From Vicia villosa (Eukaryota > Streptophyta > Magnoliopsida > Fabales > Fabaceae), in NCBI RefSeq assembly GCF_029867415.1, contig NW_026705582.1, forward strand, positions 310,001 through 374,000: a DNA stretch of 64,000 bases. Direction: 5' to 3'. Positions 10,553 through 20,736 of the stretch are shown here, piece after piece. The stretch's first letter is position 1, and each line of letters begins with the position of its first letter. Under the pieces are notes generated by a model. It had not been told where the DNA came from, ran no database searches, and worked only from the letters and a program-made list of their open reading frames with translations. The translations under genes were made by a program, and so were the position numbers.

Positions 10553-12168
10553 AATTTGCCGTATTTCTTATTTCTTAAATGTACCGTTTATTCGTACTGT
10601 TCAATATAGTATGTAATATTTGTACTGTCAGTATTAAATGTTGTACTATTTGTCATAATATTGCTTAATTACTCAGATAATATTTTGTGTGTTTTCTGCC
10701 AGTCAAATATTCATTTTTCTGTGCATTAAATGATTTTCAGGGTTATTATCGGTAATTTTGCCCGCATACAGTAAATATTAGTTATTTATTATGTCTGTGT
10801 TTTTTTAACAAGTCATGTAAATAAACTTTCATTTTTCACATAAAACAAAAACAAAAACAACAAAAAAAAAAAGAAAATTAACTTTGACTGTTGATTTTTC
10901 ACTCTAACTGCTACGTCAATATCTGAACAGTCAGTTGACAGCCAAACTGCTGGCAGTACAATTCTCAGTGTTTTGTACCATCAATCAAATCAATCTTTCA
11001 CAATTCAAAATTCCAAGATTTTTGTTCTAGAAGTCTTCTGAATATCACGCGATTAGCAGAGACTCAACACTGCACAAAAATCAGGTACGCTTAACTGTCT
11101 CCTACACAAACAGTCCCTGACTAGGGTTTTCTTGTTTTTACAGGAGAAACAAGCTTTTGAGACCTCAAATGGATTTCATGCACATCCATATATCTCAAAG
11201 TACCATCATACAAATTTTCAAACTTCAATTCACTCAGACACACCGTCAGCAGCTCAAACAGTCAACAGACGACCCGTTTGACCAAAAAAGTCAACAGACA
11301 GTCAAAAATGAATTTTTTTTGTCAAAGTCCATATTTTGTCAAAGGATTCATCATTTGATCATTGGATGATCATAATTCATCAAGGAAAGATCAAAAATCA
11401 ACAAAACCCTAAGATTCAAAATTAGGGTTTTTGCCTGAAAAGTCAACTCAACTTTGACTGGTCATAACTCTCTCATCCTTCATCCAAAAAATTCAAACCA
11501 AAGCTCATTTCGAAGGAAATTCAATTATCTTTCAAATGCAATTGGTTCCATGATCATTGGATTCACCATTTGAAAAATATGACCAAAGACATTACAGGTC
11601 ATTTTCAAAGTCAACAAAAAGACACTTTTTTCAAAAGGACACACAAGGAGCATCAAAAATCATTTTGACATGAGACCAAAGACATTGGTTAGAGGACTCT
11701 TTGAGGTTTCCAAAAAGTGCAAGATCTCCTTCATATGACAAAAATTGAGGGCTTTACACCTTGTTGAAGTTGGCTAAATTTTGGGAAAATGCATGAAATC
11801 AACATTGCTCAAAAATGTATTTTTTCCAAATGGGGCCAAGTTTTCATGGTTCAAACATTATTTCCATAATATTATGGGCCTCCCACGACCAAGACTAAGC
11901 CCATACCATTTTTATTCATTTTTTGCTTAATTTTATCTTATTTTAAGATTAAATTAAAAGGAAAAATGAATGGATAATGGGTAGCTTACAATCTAAGCAT
12001 GAGTCACCCAAGGAATCTCTGATTTTCTGCAGAGAATTGAAGCACAAGGCAAGAGAAGTAAAGGAGAGCAAGACTTCGTCAAATATTCAAGGATTTTTAA
12101 TATTTAAAAATCAAACTTTCAACCAAGCAATCAATGCTCTTAGCTTCACTTCCAAGCAGCTCTTGGCC

Positions 12169-12176
12169 TATAAATG
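12169..12176 (+). promoter_or_regulatory. TATA-like box 2 in element B LTR
   Basis: TATAAATG follows a GCTCTTGGCC stretch. The 3' LTR copy is at 38022-38029. Element D has TATATAAG at the equivalent place (50920-50927). It could be a second promoter about 1.9 kb downstream of box 1; no transcript evidence is available. Confidence 0.4.
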
Positions 12177-13003
12177 AAGTGGAATACATCAACAACAACA
12201 CACACACGAAATTATAGCAAGAGCATAGCCATCATCTACATAAAATTCTCAAAAAAAATATCAAATATATGTAATTTTCGTTTTCATATTTCCAGCCACT
12301 ATCAATACAAAATAATCATCCTATTACTCTTGTATAACATCATAGGTAAGGATTGACTCATAACATGTGATTGAAACAACCTTAAACATGCTCACGATCA
12401 CCTTCATGTTCATAACCATGTAGCTTTCGTTTTCATATGCATGCTTAACTATAATACTAACTAATCATTTGAATGGACTCATGGCATGACATAGGGTAGA
12501 TTTGAGTGATTACATGCAAGTGAAAACGTGGTTTTGAAGCTCTACCATTTTTGAGCTTCAAAGATGTAAACCTTTCGTTTTCTATGATAGAGGCTCCAAA
12601 TGAAAAAACTAACGACACCATCATGTTCAGAAGGGTCCATTTAGGTGATCTGGGTGGCCCTTGTTCTTTTTTATTTTCGTTTTGTAGGTCATCCAAAAGG
12701 TTAAAGAATTGAAAGCAAAATCCGCAGGTAATGTTGCAGGTAAATCCGCAGCAAATTCCATAGGTAAATTGAAGAAGATGATGAATAGTGATGAGGACCC
12801 TTTGACTGCTCGCGTGGCCTATCCTCATCTTTCTATTCGCCAGTCAACTTCAGTGGGCCCCACGCTGGACTCTCAAAGTCAGCATAATCTCATGCTACTC
12901 CTCTAACCACGTGCATCATGTGTCTTGCAACATGAGCCCTTGATCTCCACTAATCCTCAATCCAACGCACCATACAAGTGATTCACACCATGGACATCAC
13001 TTA

Positions 13004-13008
13004 ATTTC
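13004..13008 (+). repeat. Target-site duplication of element C, left copy (ATTTC)
   Basis: ATTTC precedes TGTTAGAACAAG and is repeated at 21948-21952 after the 3' LTR end. Removing C restores the sequence seen in the uninterrupted 3' LTR of B near 38858. Confidence 0.93.
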
Positions 13009-14219
13009 TGTTAGAACAAGATTTGTTCTGATCAATTATCTTAGTTTTGATGATAACAATAATATGAATTTTGCTTAAGATTATATGGTACTCTAATCCA
13101 ATGCAATTTCCCTTTCAGGAAATATATAAAGAGTACGCATAATTCAGCGCTCAGAAGCTTTGTCTCAAAGGGTTCAGCATGCAACATCAGAACATGGTCT
13201 GGCAAGACATCAGAAGATGGTCGAAGCAGAATCAGAACATGGGTCTATGGAAGCATCAGAAGAACATGAGATCAGAAGCACTGAAGCTCAGAAGATGGTA
13301 TCACGCTCAGAAGCACTTCAAGGTCAGAAGATCAGAAGATGCTATGCACCAAGCTGTTTGACTCTGATGATATTCAAACGTTGTATTCACAATCATCAGA
13401 TCAGAAGAAAGTACAAGTGGCAAGCTACGCTGACTGACAAAAGGAACGTTAAAAGCTATTAAAGGCTACGTCAGTAGACACAGCGTGAACAAGGCTCGAG
13501 GTAGTTGACAAAAGCGTATAACATTAAATGCGATGCTGTACGGAACACGCAAAGCATTAAATGCATTCAACGGTCATCTTCTCCAACGCCTATAAATATG
13601 AAGTTCTGATGAGAAGCAAGGTTAACGATTCTGCACCAAAACAACTTATATCAAACTTGCTGAAACTCTGTTCAAATCAAAACTCAAAATCTTCATCTTC
13701 ATCAAAGCTCACTACATTGCTGTTGTAATATTTTAGTGAGATTAAGCTTAAACGATTAAGAGAAATATCACAGTTGTGATTATCGCTTTTAAGAAGCATT
13801 TGTAATACTCTTGAATTGATTACATTAAGTTGTAAGGAACTAGAGTGATCGTGTTGATCAGAATACTCTAGGAAGTCTTAGGAGTGAACTAAGCAGATTG
13901 TAACTAGAGTGATCGTGTTGATCAGTAGACTCTAGAAAAGTCTTAGAGGGTATCTAAGCAGTTGTTCCTGGAGTGATCAGTGTGTGATCAGAAGACTCTG
14001 GAAGACTTAGTTGCTGACTAAGTGGAAAACCATTGTAATCCGTGCGATTAGTGGATTAAATCCTCAGTTGAGGTAAATCATCTCTGCGGGGGTGGACTGG
14101 AGTAGTTTAGTTAACAACGAACCAGGATAAAAATAACTGTGCAATTTATTTTTATCTGTCAAGTTTTTAAAGCTACACTTATTCAAACCCCCCCTTTCTA
14201 AGTGTTTTTCTATCCTTCA
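13009..14219 (+). repeat. Element C 5' LTR (1211 bp)
   Basis: It starts TGTTAGAACAAGATTTG and ends TCTATCCTTCA. It is rich in CAGAAG words near 13180-13345, has a TATAAATA box near 13592, and carries three tandem palindromic units near its 3' end. The predicted 100-aa frame in it (13160-13462) is identical in the 3' LTR only because the LTRs are nearly identical. Confidence 0.95.
13839..14035 (+). repeat. Three tandem palindromic units in the element C LTR
   Basis: Units of about 63 bp start near 13839, 13903 and 13967. In each, CTAGAGTGATC (or CTGGAGTGATC) pairs with a following GATCAG...ACTCTAG, and CTTAG pairs with CTAAG. Each unit therefore contains two potential hairpins. Sireviruses are known for palindromic LTR repeats. 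The 3' LTR copy lies near 21567-21763. Confidence 0.75.
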
Positions 14220-14221
14220 AT

Positions 14222-14233
14222 TGGCATCAGAGC
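14222..14233 (+). other. Primer-binding site of element C
   Basis: TGGCATCAGAGC lies two bases after the LTR. It differs at one position from the TGGTATCAGAGC site complementary to the initiator tRNA-Met 3' end that copia elements commonly use. Confidence 0.8.
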
Positions 14234-14305
14234 GCCGGTTCTAAGGTGCAAGCACTTAACCGTGTTTAGAAAAGATTCAGGAAGAGAAAAACGCTTCAGT
14301 AAAAG

Positions 14306-16231
14306 ATGGTTGATGAAAGTGAAAAGACTACACCTACACCTGCATCTACATCTGGCTCTGCTGAGCAATACAACGGTAACAATGGTTATACTAGACCGCC
14401 GGTATTTGATGGTGAAAACTTTGAATACTGGAAAGATAAACTGGAAAGTTACTTTCTGGGTCTAGATGGTGATCTATGGGATCTTCTGATGGATGGTTAC
14501 AAACATCCAGTAAATGCCAGTGGCGTAAAGCTGTCAAGGCAAGAAATGAATGATGATCAGAAGAAGCTTTTCAGGAATCATCATAAATGCAGAACTGTTT
14601 TGCTGAATGCTATCTCTCATGCTGAGTATGAGAAGATATCTAACAGGGAAACGGCCTATGACATATATGAGTCCTTGAAAATGACTCATGAAGGAAATGC
14701 TCAAGTCAAGGAGACTAAAGCTCTAGCTTTAATCCAGAAGTATGAAGCCTTCAAGATGGAGGATGATGAAGACATTGAAAAGATGTTTTCAAGATTTCAA
14801 ACTCTTACTGCTGGATTGAGAGTTCTTGACAAGGGATACACCAAGGCTGATCACGTAAAGAAGATCATCAGAAGCTTACCCAGAAGATGGGGTCCTATGG
14901 TGACTGCATTCAAGATTGCAAAGAATCTGAATGAAGTTTCTCTGGAAGAGCTTATCAGTGCCTTGAGGAGTCATGAAATAGAGCTGGACGCAAATGAGCC
15001 TCAAAAGAAAGGTAAGTCTATTGCATTAAAATCTAATATCAAGAAATGCACTAACGCTTTTCAGGCCAGAGAAGAAGATCCTGAAGAATCAGAATCTGAA
15101 GAAGAAGATGAACTGTCCCTGATCTCCAGAAGGCTAAATCAACTCTGGAAGACCAAGCAAAGGAAGTTCAGAGGCTTCAGAAGTTCAAAGAAATTTGAAC
15201 GTGGAGAATCTTCCGATGACAGAAGATTTGACAAGAAGAAGGTCATGTGCTATGAATGCAATGAGCCTGGACACTACAAGAATGAATGTCCAAATCTTCA
15301 GAAGGAAAATCCCAAGAAGAAGTTTCATAAGAAGAAAGGTCTTATGGCAACCTGGGATGAGTCAGAAGATGATTCAGACTCTGAAGATGAGCAGGCTAAC
15401 TGTGCGCTGATGGCGACAGAAGATGACGGATCAGAATCTACATCAGAATCAGATTCTGAAGAGGTATTTTCTGAACTTACTAGAGATGAGTTAGTTTCTG
15501 GTCTAACTGAACTTCTGGAACTCAAGTCTCAGATTAGTCTCAAATACAAAAAGCTGAAAAAGCTATTTGAATTTGAAACAAAGAAGCTTGAGTTGGAAAA
15601 TTCTGAATTAAAAGAAAAACTTTTAAAATTATCCAATAATGTTGGATCTCCTTCTGATTCAGAAAAATCCACTCCTAGTCTAAACCATATTCTGAAAGAA
15701 TATGATTTAAGTTTCAGGAAGTTCTTATCTAGAAGTATTGGCAGAAGTCAGCTAGCTTCTATGATATATGCTGTGTCTGGAAACAAAAGAGTCGGCATTG
15801 GTTTTGAGGGTGAAACCCCATACAAACTTGAACCTGTTGATGAAATGAAAATCACATACAAGCCATTGTATGATCAGTTCAAGTATGGCCACTCCCATGA
15901 TATTAGGCACACTTCACATGCTCAAAGTTTTCACATAACACACACCAAAAAGCATGTGACACAACCTAGGAAATATCATGAAACTCACATTAAGAATTAT
16001 CATGCTGTTCCTCCTATTGCTTACAATGTTAAACCCAAGTTCAATCAGAACTTGAGAAAATCTAACAAGAAAGGACCCAAGAAAATGTGGGTACCTAAGG
16101 ATAAGATTATTCCTATTGCAGATATCCTTGACTGCAAAAAGGACAAAGCACAACATGTCATGGTACCTGGACTCTGGATGCTCGCGACACATGACAGGAA
16201 GAAGGTCTATGTTCCAAGACCTGGTGCTTAA
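14306..16231 (+). CDS. gag: Element C Gag (641 aa)
   Basis: This is a copia-type nucleocapsid polyprotein that assembles the particle and binds element RNA. The N-terminal core includes the phrase PVFDGENFEYWK, typical of Sirevirus-like Gag. A CCHC zinc knuckle CYECNEPGHYKNEC lies near residues 314-328. It is followed by acidic Ser/Glu/Asp clusters and a Lys/Leu/Glu-rich coiled coil (about residues 395-450), both seen in Sirevirus Gag extensions. ATG at 14306 lies about 70 bp after the primer site. The last 116 bp overlap the pol frame, which lies in the +1 frame; the overlap contains AAAAA near 16136-16140. Either a +1 recoding event or an old one-base indel separates gag from pol. Confidence 0.9.
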   Translation: MVDESEKTTPTPASTSGSAEQYNGNNGYTRPPVFDGENFEYWKDKLESYFLGLDGDLWDLLMDGYKHPVNASGVKLSRQEMNDDQKKLFRNHHKCRTVLLNAISHAEYEKISNRETAYDIYESLKMTHEGNAQVKETKALALIQKYEAFKMEDDEDIEKMFSRFQTLTAGLRVLDKGYTKADHVKKIIRSLPRRWGPMVTAFKIAKNLNEVSLEELISALRSHEIELDANEPQKKGKSIALKSNIKKCTNAFQAREEDPEESESEEEDELSLISRRLNQLWKTKQRKFRGFRSSKKFERGESSDDRRFDKKKVMCYECNEPGHYKNECPNLQKENPKKKFHKKKGLMATWDESEDDSDSEDEQANCALMATEDDGSESTSESDSEEVFSELTRDELVSGLTELLELKSQISLKYKKLKKLFEFETKKLELENSELKEKLLKLSNNVGSPSDSEKSTPSLNHILKEYDLSFRKFLSRSIGRSQLASMIYAVSGNKRVGIGFEGETPYKLEPVDEMKITYKPLYDQFKYGHSHDIRHTSHAQSFHITHTKKHVTQPRKYHETHIKNYHAVPPIAYNVKPKFNQNLRKSNKKGPKKMWVPKDKIIPIADILDCKKDKAQHVMVPGLWMLATHDRKKVYVPRPGA

Positions 16232-17894
16232 GTCTGGAGGAGAAGTCAAGTTCGGAGGAGATCAGAAGGGCAAGATAATTGGCTCTGGAACTATAAAGTC
16301 TGGTAACTCTCCTTCCATTTCTAATGTACTTCTTGTAGAAGGATTAACACATAACCTCTTATCTATCAGTCAATTGAGTGACAATGGTTATGATATAATC
16401 TTTAATCAAGAGTCTTGCAAGGCTGTAAATCAGAAGGATGGCTCAATCCTATTTACAGGCAAGAGGAAGAACAACATTTATAAGACAGATCTGCAAGATC
16501 TTATGAGTCAGAAGGTGACTTGTCTTATGTCTGTTTCTGAAGAGCAGTGGGTCTGGCACAGAAGATTAGGTCATGCTAGTTTGAGAAAGATTTCTCAGAT
16601 TAACAAACTGAATCTGGTCAGAGGACTCCCTAATCTGAAATTCAAATCAGATGCTCTTTGTGAAGCATGTCAGAAGGGCAAGTTCTCCAAACCTGCATTC
16701 AAATCCAAGAATGTTGTTTCTACCTCAAGGCCATTAGAACTCTTGCACATTGATCTGTTTGGCCCAGTCAAAACAACATCTGTCAGAGGGAAGAAATATG
16801 GATTAGTCATCGTAGATGATTATAGCCGCTGGACATGGGTAAAATTCTTGAAACACAAGGATGAGACTCATTCAGTGTTCTTTGATTTCTGCATTCAGAT
16901 TCAATCTGAAAAAGAGTGTAAAATCATAAAGGTCAGAAGTGATCATGGTGGTGAATTTGAGAACAGATCCTTTGAAGAGTTCTTCAAAGAAAATGGTATT
17001 GCCCATGATTTCTCTTGTCCTAGAACTCCACAGCAAAATGGGGTTGTAGAACGAAAGAATAGGACTCTGCAAGAAATGGCCAGAACCATGATCAATGAAA
17101 CCAATATGGCTAAGCATTTCTGGGCAGAAGCAATAAACACTGCTTGCTATATTCAGAATAGAATCTCTATCAGACCTATTCTAAATAAGACTCCCTATGA
17201 ATTGTGGAAGAATAGAAAGCCCAACATTTCATATTTCCATCCTTTCGGATGTGTATGCTTTATTCTGAACACTAAAGATCATCTTGGTAAGTTTGATTCC
17301 AAAGCACAAAAATGTTTCCTTCTTGGATATTCTGAACGCTCAAAAGGCTACAGAGTATACAATACTGAAACATTGATTGTAGAAGAATCAATCAATATCA
17401 GGTTTGATGATAAGCTTGGTTCTGAAAAACCAAAGCAGTTTGATAATTTTGCAGATTGTGATATTGATATATCAGAAGTTGTTGAGCCAAGAAGCAACGC
17501 ATCAGAAGCAGAACTCCTCAGAAGCAAAGAACCAGAAGATCAAGTATCAGCTTCTCTGGAGGATCTAAGCATTTCTGAAGAACCATCTGTCAGAAGATCA
17601 TCCAGACTCATCTCTGGTCATTCAGAAGATGTCATTCTTGGAAAGAAGGATGATCCAATCAGAACAAGAGCATTCCTTAAGAACAATGCAGACTGTCAAT
17701 TAGGTCTTGTATCTTTGATCGAGCCAACTTCTGTTGATCATGCTCTAGAAGATCCAGACTGGATAATTGCTATGCAAGAAGAACTGAATCAGTTTACAAG
17801 GAATGATGTTTGGGATCTTGTTCCTAGACCAGATGGATTCAATATAATCGGCACAAATTGGGTCTTCAGAAACAAGCTCAGAATGAGAAGATGA
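16116..17894 (+). CDS. pol: Element C protease and integrase, truncated at the RT start
   Basis: This 592-codon frame overlaps gag. The true start is uncertain because ATG at 16116 lies within the overlap and the product may need a frameshift from gag. Domains in order: aspartic protease WYLDSGCSRHMTG (DSG active site, about residues 16-28); HHCC zinc finger starting WHRRLGHAS; integrase core with catalytic D in HIDLFGP, D in RSDHGGEF and E in NGVVERKNR; then the RT N-terminus (EDPDWIIAMQEEL through NWVFRNKL). It ends in RMRR and a stop. The RT catalytic motif and RNase H are absent; a normal copia pol would continue for about 500 more residues. The product could still be cut to an active protease and integrase, but the element cannot copy itself. 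Confidence 0.88.
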   Translation: MQISLTAKRTKHNMSWYLDSGCSRHMTGRRSMFQDLVLKSGGEVKFGGDQKGKIIGSGTIKSGNSPSISNVLLVEGLTHNLLSISQLSDNGYDIIFNQESCKAVNQKDGSILFTGKRKNNIYKTDLQDLMSQKVTCLMSVSEEQWVWHRRLGHASLRKISQINKLNLVRGLPNLKFKSDALCEACQKGKFSKPAFKSKNVVSTSRPLELLHIDLFGPVKTTSVRGKKYGLVIVDDYSRWTWVKFLKHKDETHSVFFDFCIQIQSEKECKIIKVRSDHGGEFENRSFEEFFKENGIAHDFSCPRTPQQNGVVERKNRTLQEMARTMINETNMAKHFWAEAINTACYIQNRISIRPILNKTPYELWKNRKPNISYFHPFGCVCFILNTKDHLGKFDSKAQKCFLLGYSERSKGYRVYNTETLIVEESINIRFDDKLGSEKPKQFDNFADCDIDISEVVEPRSNASEAELLRSKEPEDQVSASLEDLSISEEPSVRRSSRLISGHSEDVILGKKDDPIRTRAFLKNNADCQLGLVSLIEPTSVDHALEDPDWIIAMQEELNQFTRNDVWDLVPRPDGFNIIGTNWVFRNKLRMRR

Positions 17895-18335
17895 GAAATT
17901 CTTACATATGAGTATCCTTTGATATGAAATTTTTTTTAAGAAGTTCTGATAGAAATCAATTAGAAATTGTGATTCAGTTATTACTAACGTTTCAGTGTCT
18001 AAGTTGATTCAGAATCTCTATAAAAGCAAAACAGCTGTAACTGGCTATTCAGATGGTAAACACGTGTTCACTATTCCTGGACAAGCGTGCGTGCAGTTGA
18101 GGGGACGTCTACTTAGGTAACTGTGCAAATCACGTCTTTTGTCATTATTATCTCTCCTCATGTCACGTAACATTAAATGCTTTTCATCATTTACTCTCTT
18201 TCAGTTTTCTTTTTATACTCTTCAAACGTTTCTTTTCCCTCTCATATTTCTCTCTCTCTGCATTCGGTTTCTTTTTCGTCTCTCTCTCTTTTCATATCAT
18301 AAACCCTAGCAGTTTCCAATATCTGAAAATTCATC
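17895..18335 (+). other. Element C region between truncated pol and ORF3
   Basis: No coding sequence is seen. It contains a CT-rich run near 18190-18290 that resembles a 5' leader, just before the ORF3 ATG. The deletion junction that removed RT and RNase H must lie near 17880-17900. Confidence 0.6.
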
Positions 18336-19520
18336 ATGAATCCATCGTCAAGCTCTGGGAATCAAGACAATGATAGGAAGCAAAAGAGAAAGGCATCTGC
18401 TGAACCAGAAACCAAACCTAAAAGAGTTAGGATCTCCTATGACCCTCTCAAAGTGTATCAACCCCTTGACGGTTCCCCTCAATCACCCCCCTCTTCAAAG
18501 ACCTCCACCACCTCTTCCTCCTCATTCATCCTCTCGGAACCACCTTCTTCACCATCTGATATCTCCTCTCCTTCAACCCTTCCATCAGATATTTCTTCAT
18601 CTCTCTCATACCCTTTTCCCACCAGAACACCTAATCCCTATAGTGTTGTTCTTCCCGACTCAAGGTTCACTGTCAACCCTCCAACCCCTACCACTCAAAC
18701 ATATCTGGAGCTTTTACATGCTGATGTAAATGGCTGGTTGGAGATTCTAGGTGCTGCTCACCTTAATCATCTGGATGAGTATGCTACAAACAACCTCTGG
18801 AATACCTTTCGTCAGGATTTTCTGGATAAGGCTACAGACACTCAGAGAAGGATTATGTCTGAAGCTCCTGGTGTTCGTGGTCTCCGGTTGGAAGTTGGTG
18901 AGAGCAGCCATCACCATCTCATCAAGAACAGAAATGTTCTTGAAAAGAAGATACCAGCAGATGAGTTGGAAGAAGAAAATCTCTGCAGAGACATCGTGGT
19001 GTGGAGACCATGGTTTCCTGTGCTGACTGGAGATTTTCAGTGGCTGTTCAACTGGTTCAGAATGAACCCTTCTGAAAAAGCACCTCACATGGTCTTTCCA
19101 GTAGTGGTTTATCGTGCTGAAGTTGCTGGTCCTACTCCTCCAACAAACCTAGCAGCTATTCTTCAAGCATTGGAAGATGGAACTTCTGAGCTGCCTGAAC
19201 CAGAATATGCTAAGGCTACTTCTGAGTCAGACTCAGATGAGGAAATGGAAGACGCACAAGCTGAAGATCTTCCAGAAGATCACCCTGCTGAGATTGCTGT
19301 CCCTCTGGGCAGAAATACTGGTGCTTCTTCTTCTGGTGAAACCTCAGCTCTGATGGAGACCATGGAAACTCTTCATCAGAATCAAGCTATGCTGGCTTCT
19401 CGTTTGGACGCGCAAGAAGCAGCCAATGCTGAGTTTCGTTCCTTCATGACAAGGCAAGCTACAAGCACTGACGGGATTCATGATGTTCTGGCGCGGATTT
19501 TGCGTAGGCTAGGATCTTAG
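18336..19520 (+). CDS. Element C third ORF (Sirevirus env-like/ORF3 position, 394 aa)
   Basis: This ORF lies downstream of pol, where SIRE/Maximus elements carry an env-like or unknown third ORF. The N-terminus has basic clusters (KQKRK, KPKRVR) that could act as a nuclear signal, followed by a long Ser/Pro/Thr-rich region (about residues 40-120). The middle is a globular-looking segment. The C-terminus is acidic (about 290-325) and ends in a probable coiled coil (about 335-390). I see no signal peptide and no strong membrane segment, so an envelope function is not supported by this copy. The frame is full-length and uninterrupted. Function unknown. Confidence 0.75.
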   Translation: MNPSSSSGNQDNDRKQKRKASAEPETKPKRVRISYDPLKVYQPLDGSPQSPPSSKTSTTSSSSFILSEPPSSPSDISSPSTLPSDISSSLSYPFPTRTPNPYSVVLPDSRFTVNPPTPTTQTYLELLHADVNGWLEILGAAHLNHLDEYATNNLWNTFRQDFLDKATDTQRRIMSEAPGVRGLRLEVGESSHHHLIKNRNVLEKKIPADELEEENLCRDIVVWRPWFPVLTGDFQWLFNWFRMNPSEKAPHMVFPVVVYRAEVAGPTPPTNLAAILQALEDGTSELPEPEYAKATSESDSDEEMEDAQAEDLPEDHPAEIAVPLGRNTGASSSGETSALMETMETLHQNQAMLASRLDAQEAANAEFRSFMTRQATSTDGIHDVLARILRRLGS

Positions 19521-20736
19521 TCTTTTGGTCTTTGTAGTTTCCTCTCCTTGTTGCATCTGTTTTCCTGCATTCCGTTCTTGTAATCCTTGTTTTATTTTCA
19601 ATGAAAAATTTTCTTTGCTTTTACATTCCAGTGACTCTATTTGTCGTTTTATGCATCTAATTCTTTTGAAATATTGCTTTTTGATGTTATGACAAAAAGG
19701 GGGAGAAAGATAAATGATAAATGATTTGATTAAATCTATCAGTTGCTGGGTAAAGCTCCCACACATTCACTAACAAGAACTGCAAGTTCTATATGGTTTA
19801 AGTGTTTTGCAGGTATACTGAAGAGAATCTTCAAAGCAAACACAAGAAGCAAAACCATGGAAACTGAAGCAAGCTGAGTGCTGTCAAGCTTCAGAAAATC
19901 AGAAGCAAGAAAGAAGAATGAATCAGAAGCACTGATAATAGAATTTGATCTATTTTTGTCTATTTATTCTGACAAAATTCTATTTGCTCTGATACATATA
20001 ATGTTATGGCTCTGATACATTATTTGCTCTGATACATTATCTCAGCCTATATGGCTCTGATACATATAATGTGATCGAATATACATTTTATGCTCTAACT
20101 CGTTCATGCTGACTTTTGTCGTTTAGTTTTTGTTCTGTAACATTTCAGGATGTAGAGATGCTCAGATGATGCTCTGGTACATTCAACAATGTTCTGATAC
20201 AAATCTAGCATGAAGTGATGTTGGTAGAAATTCAAAGCTCTGAAGCTATCCGAGGGAAGCAGAAATCAGAGGCTGCGAATGTTCTAAAGATCCAGAAAAC
20301 TCAAGTTCTGAAGCTGTCCTGAATGGAAGCAGAAATCAGAAGCTGTGAATGTTCAGAAGATCAAAGAAATTCAAGTTCTGAAGCTGTCCTAGATGGAAGC
20401 AGGAATCAGAAGCTGTGAGTGTTCTAGGGATCTAAGGAAATTCTAGTTCTGAAGCTGTCCAATGGAAGCAGAAGTCAGAAGCTATGAATTCTCTGAAGAT
20501 AGAAGCTTATATGATCGTCTCTACCGAAATAATCAGGGAAGTCTTTTATTAAAGTTCTTCGAGTATTTATTTCAGGGGGAGATTATTTATCTCAGGGGGA
20601 GATTGTTAATCTCAGGGGGAGACATATTCATATGCTTATGCTATAGCTGTGTAATTTGTCTTTTGCCTTCTATTCTTTCTGATCGCAAATTCATATCATT
20701 TATATATGTTTTTGTCATCATCAAAAAGGGGGAGAT
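19521..20736 (+). other. Element C 3' untranslated region with repeats and multiple polypurine tracts
   Basis: Repeats of GCTCTGATACAT lie at about 19985-20065. Four tandem units of about 65 bp (AGTTCTGAAGCTGTCC, then GAAGCAGAAATCAGAAGC) lie at about 20225-20490. Polypurine-like stretches AAAAAGGGGGAGA (near 19693), CAGGGGGAGA (three times, near 20574-20625) and AAAAAGGGGGAGAT (20723-20736) precede the 3' LTR; the last is the probable functional tract. Multiple polypurine tracts are known in Sireviruses. A 114-aa frame here (20462-20806) is not credible because it crosses into the LTR. Confidence 0.75.

Noticed and set aside
12709..12906. 65-aa frame in both element B LTRs (also at 38563)
   Set aside because: The equivalent part of the element D LTR is unrelated, so there is no evidence of conservation.
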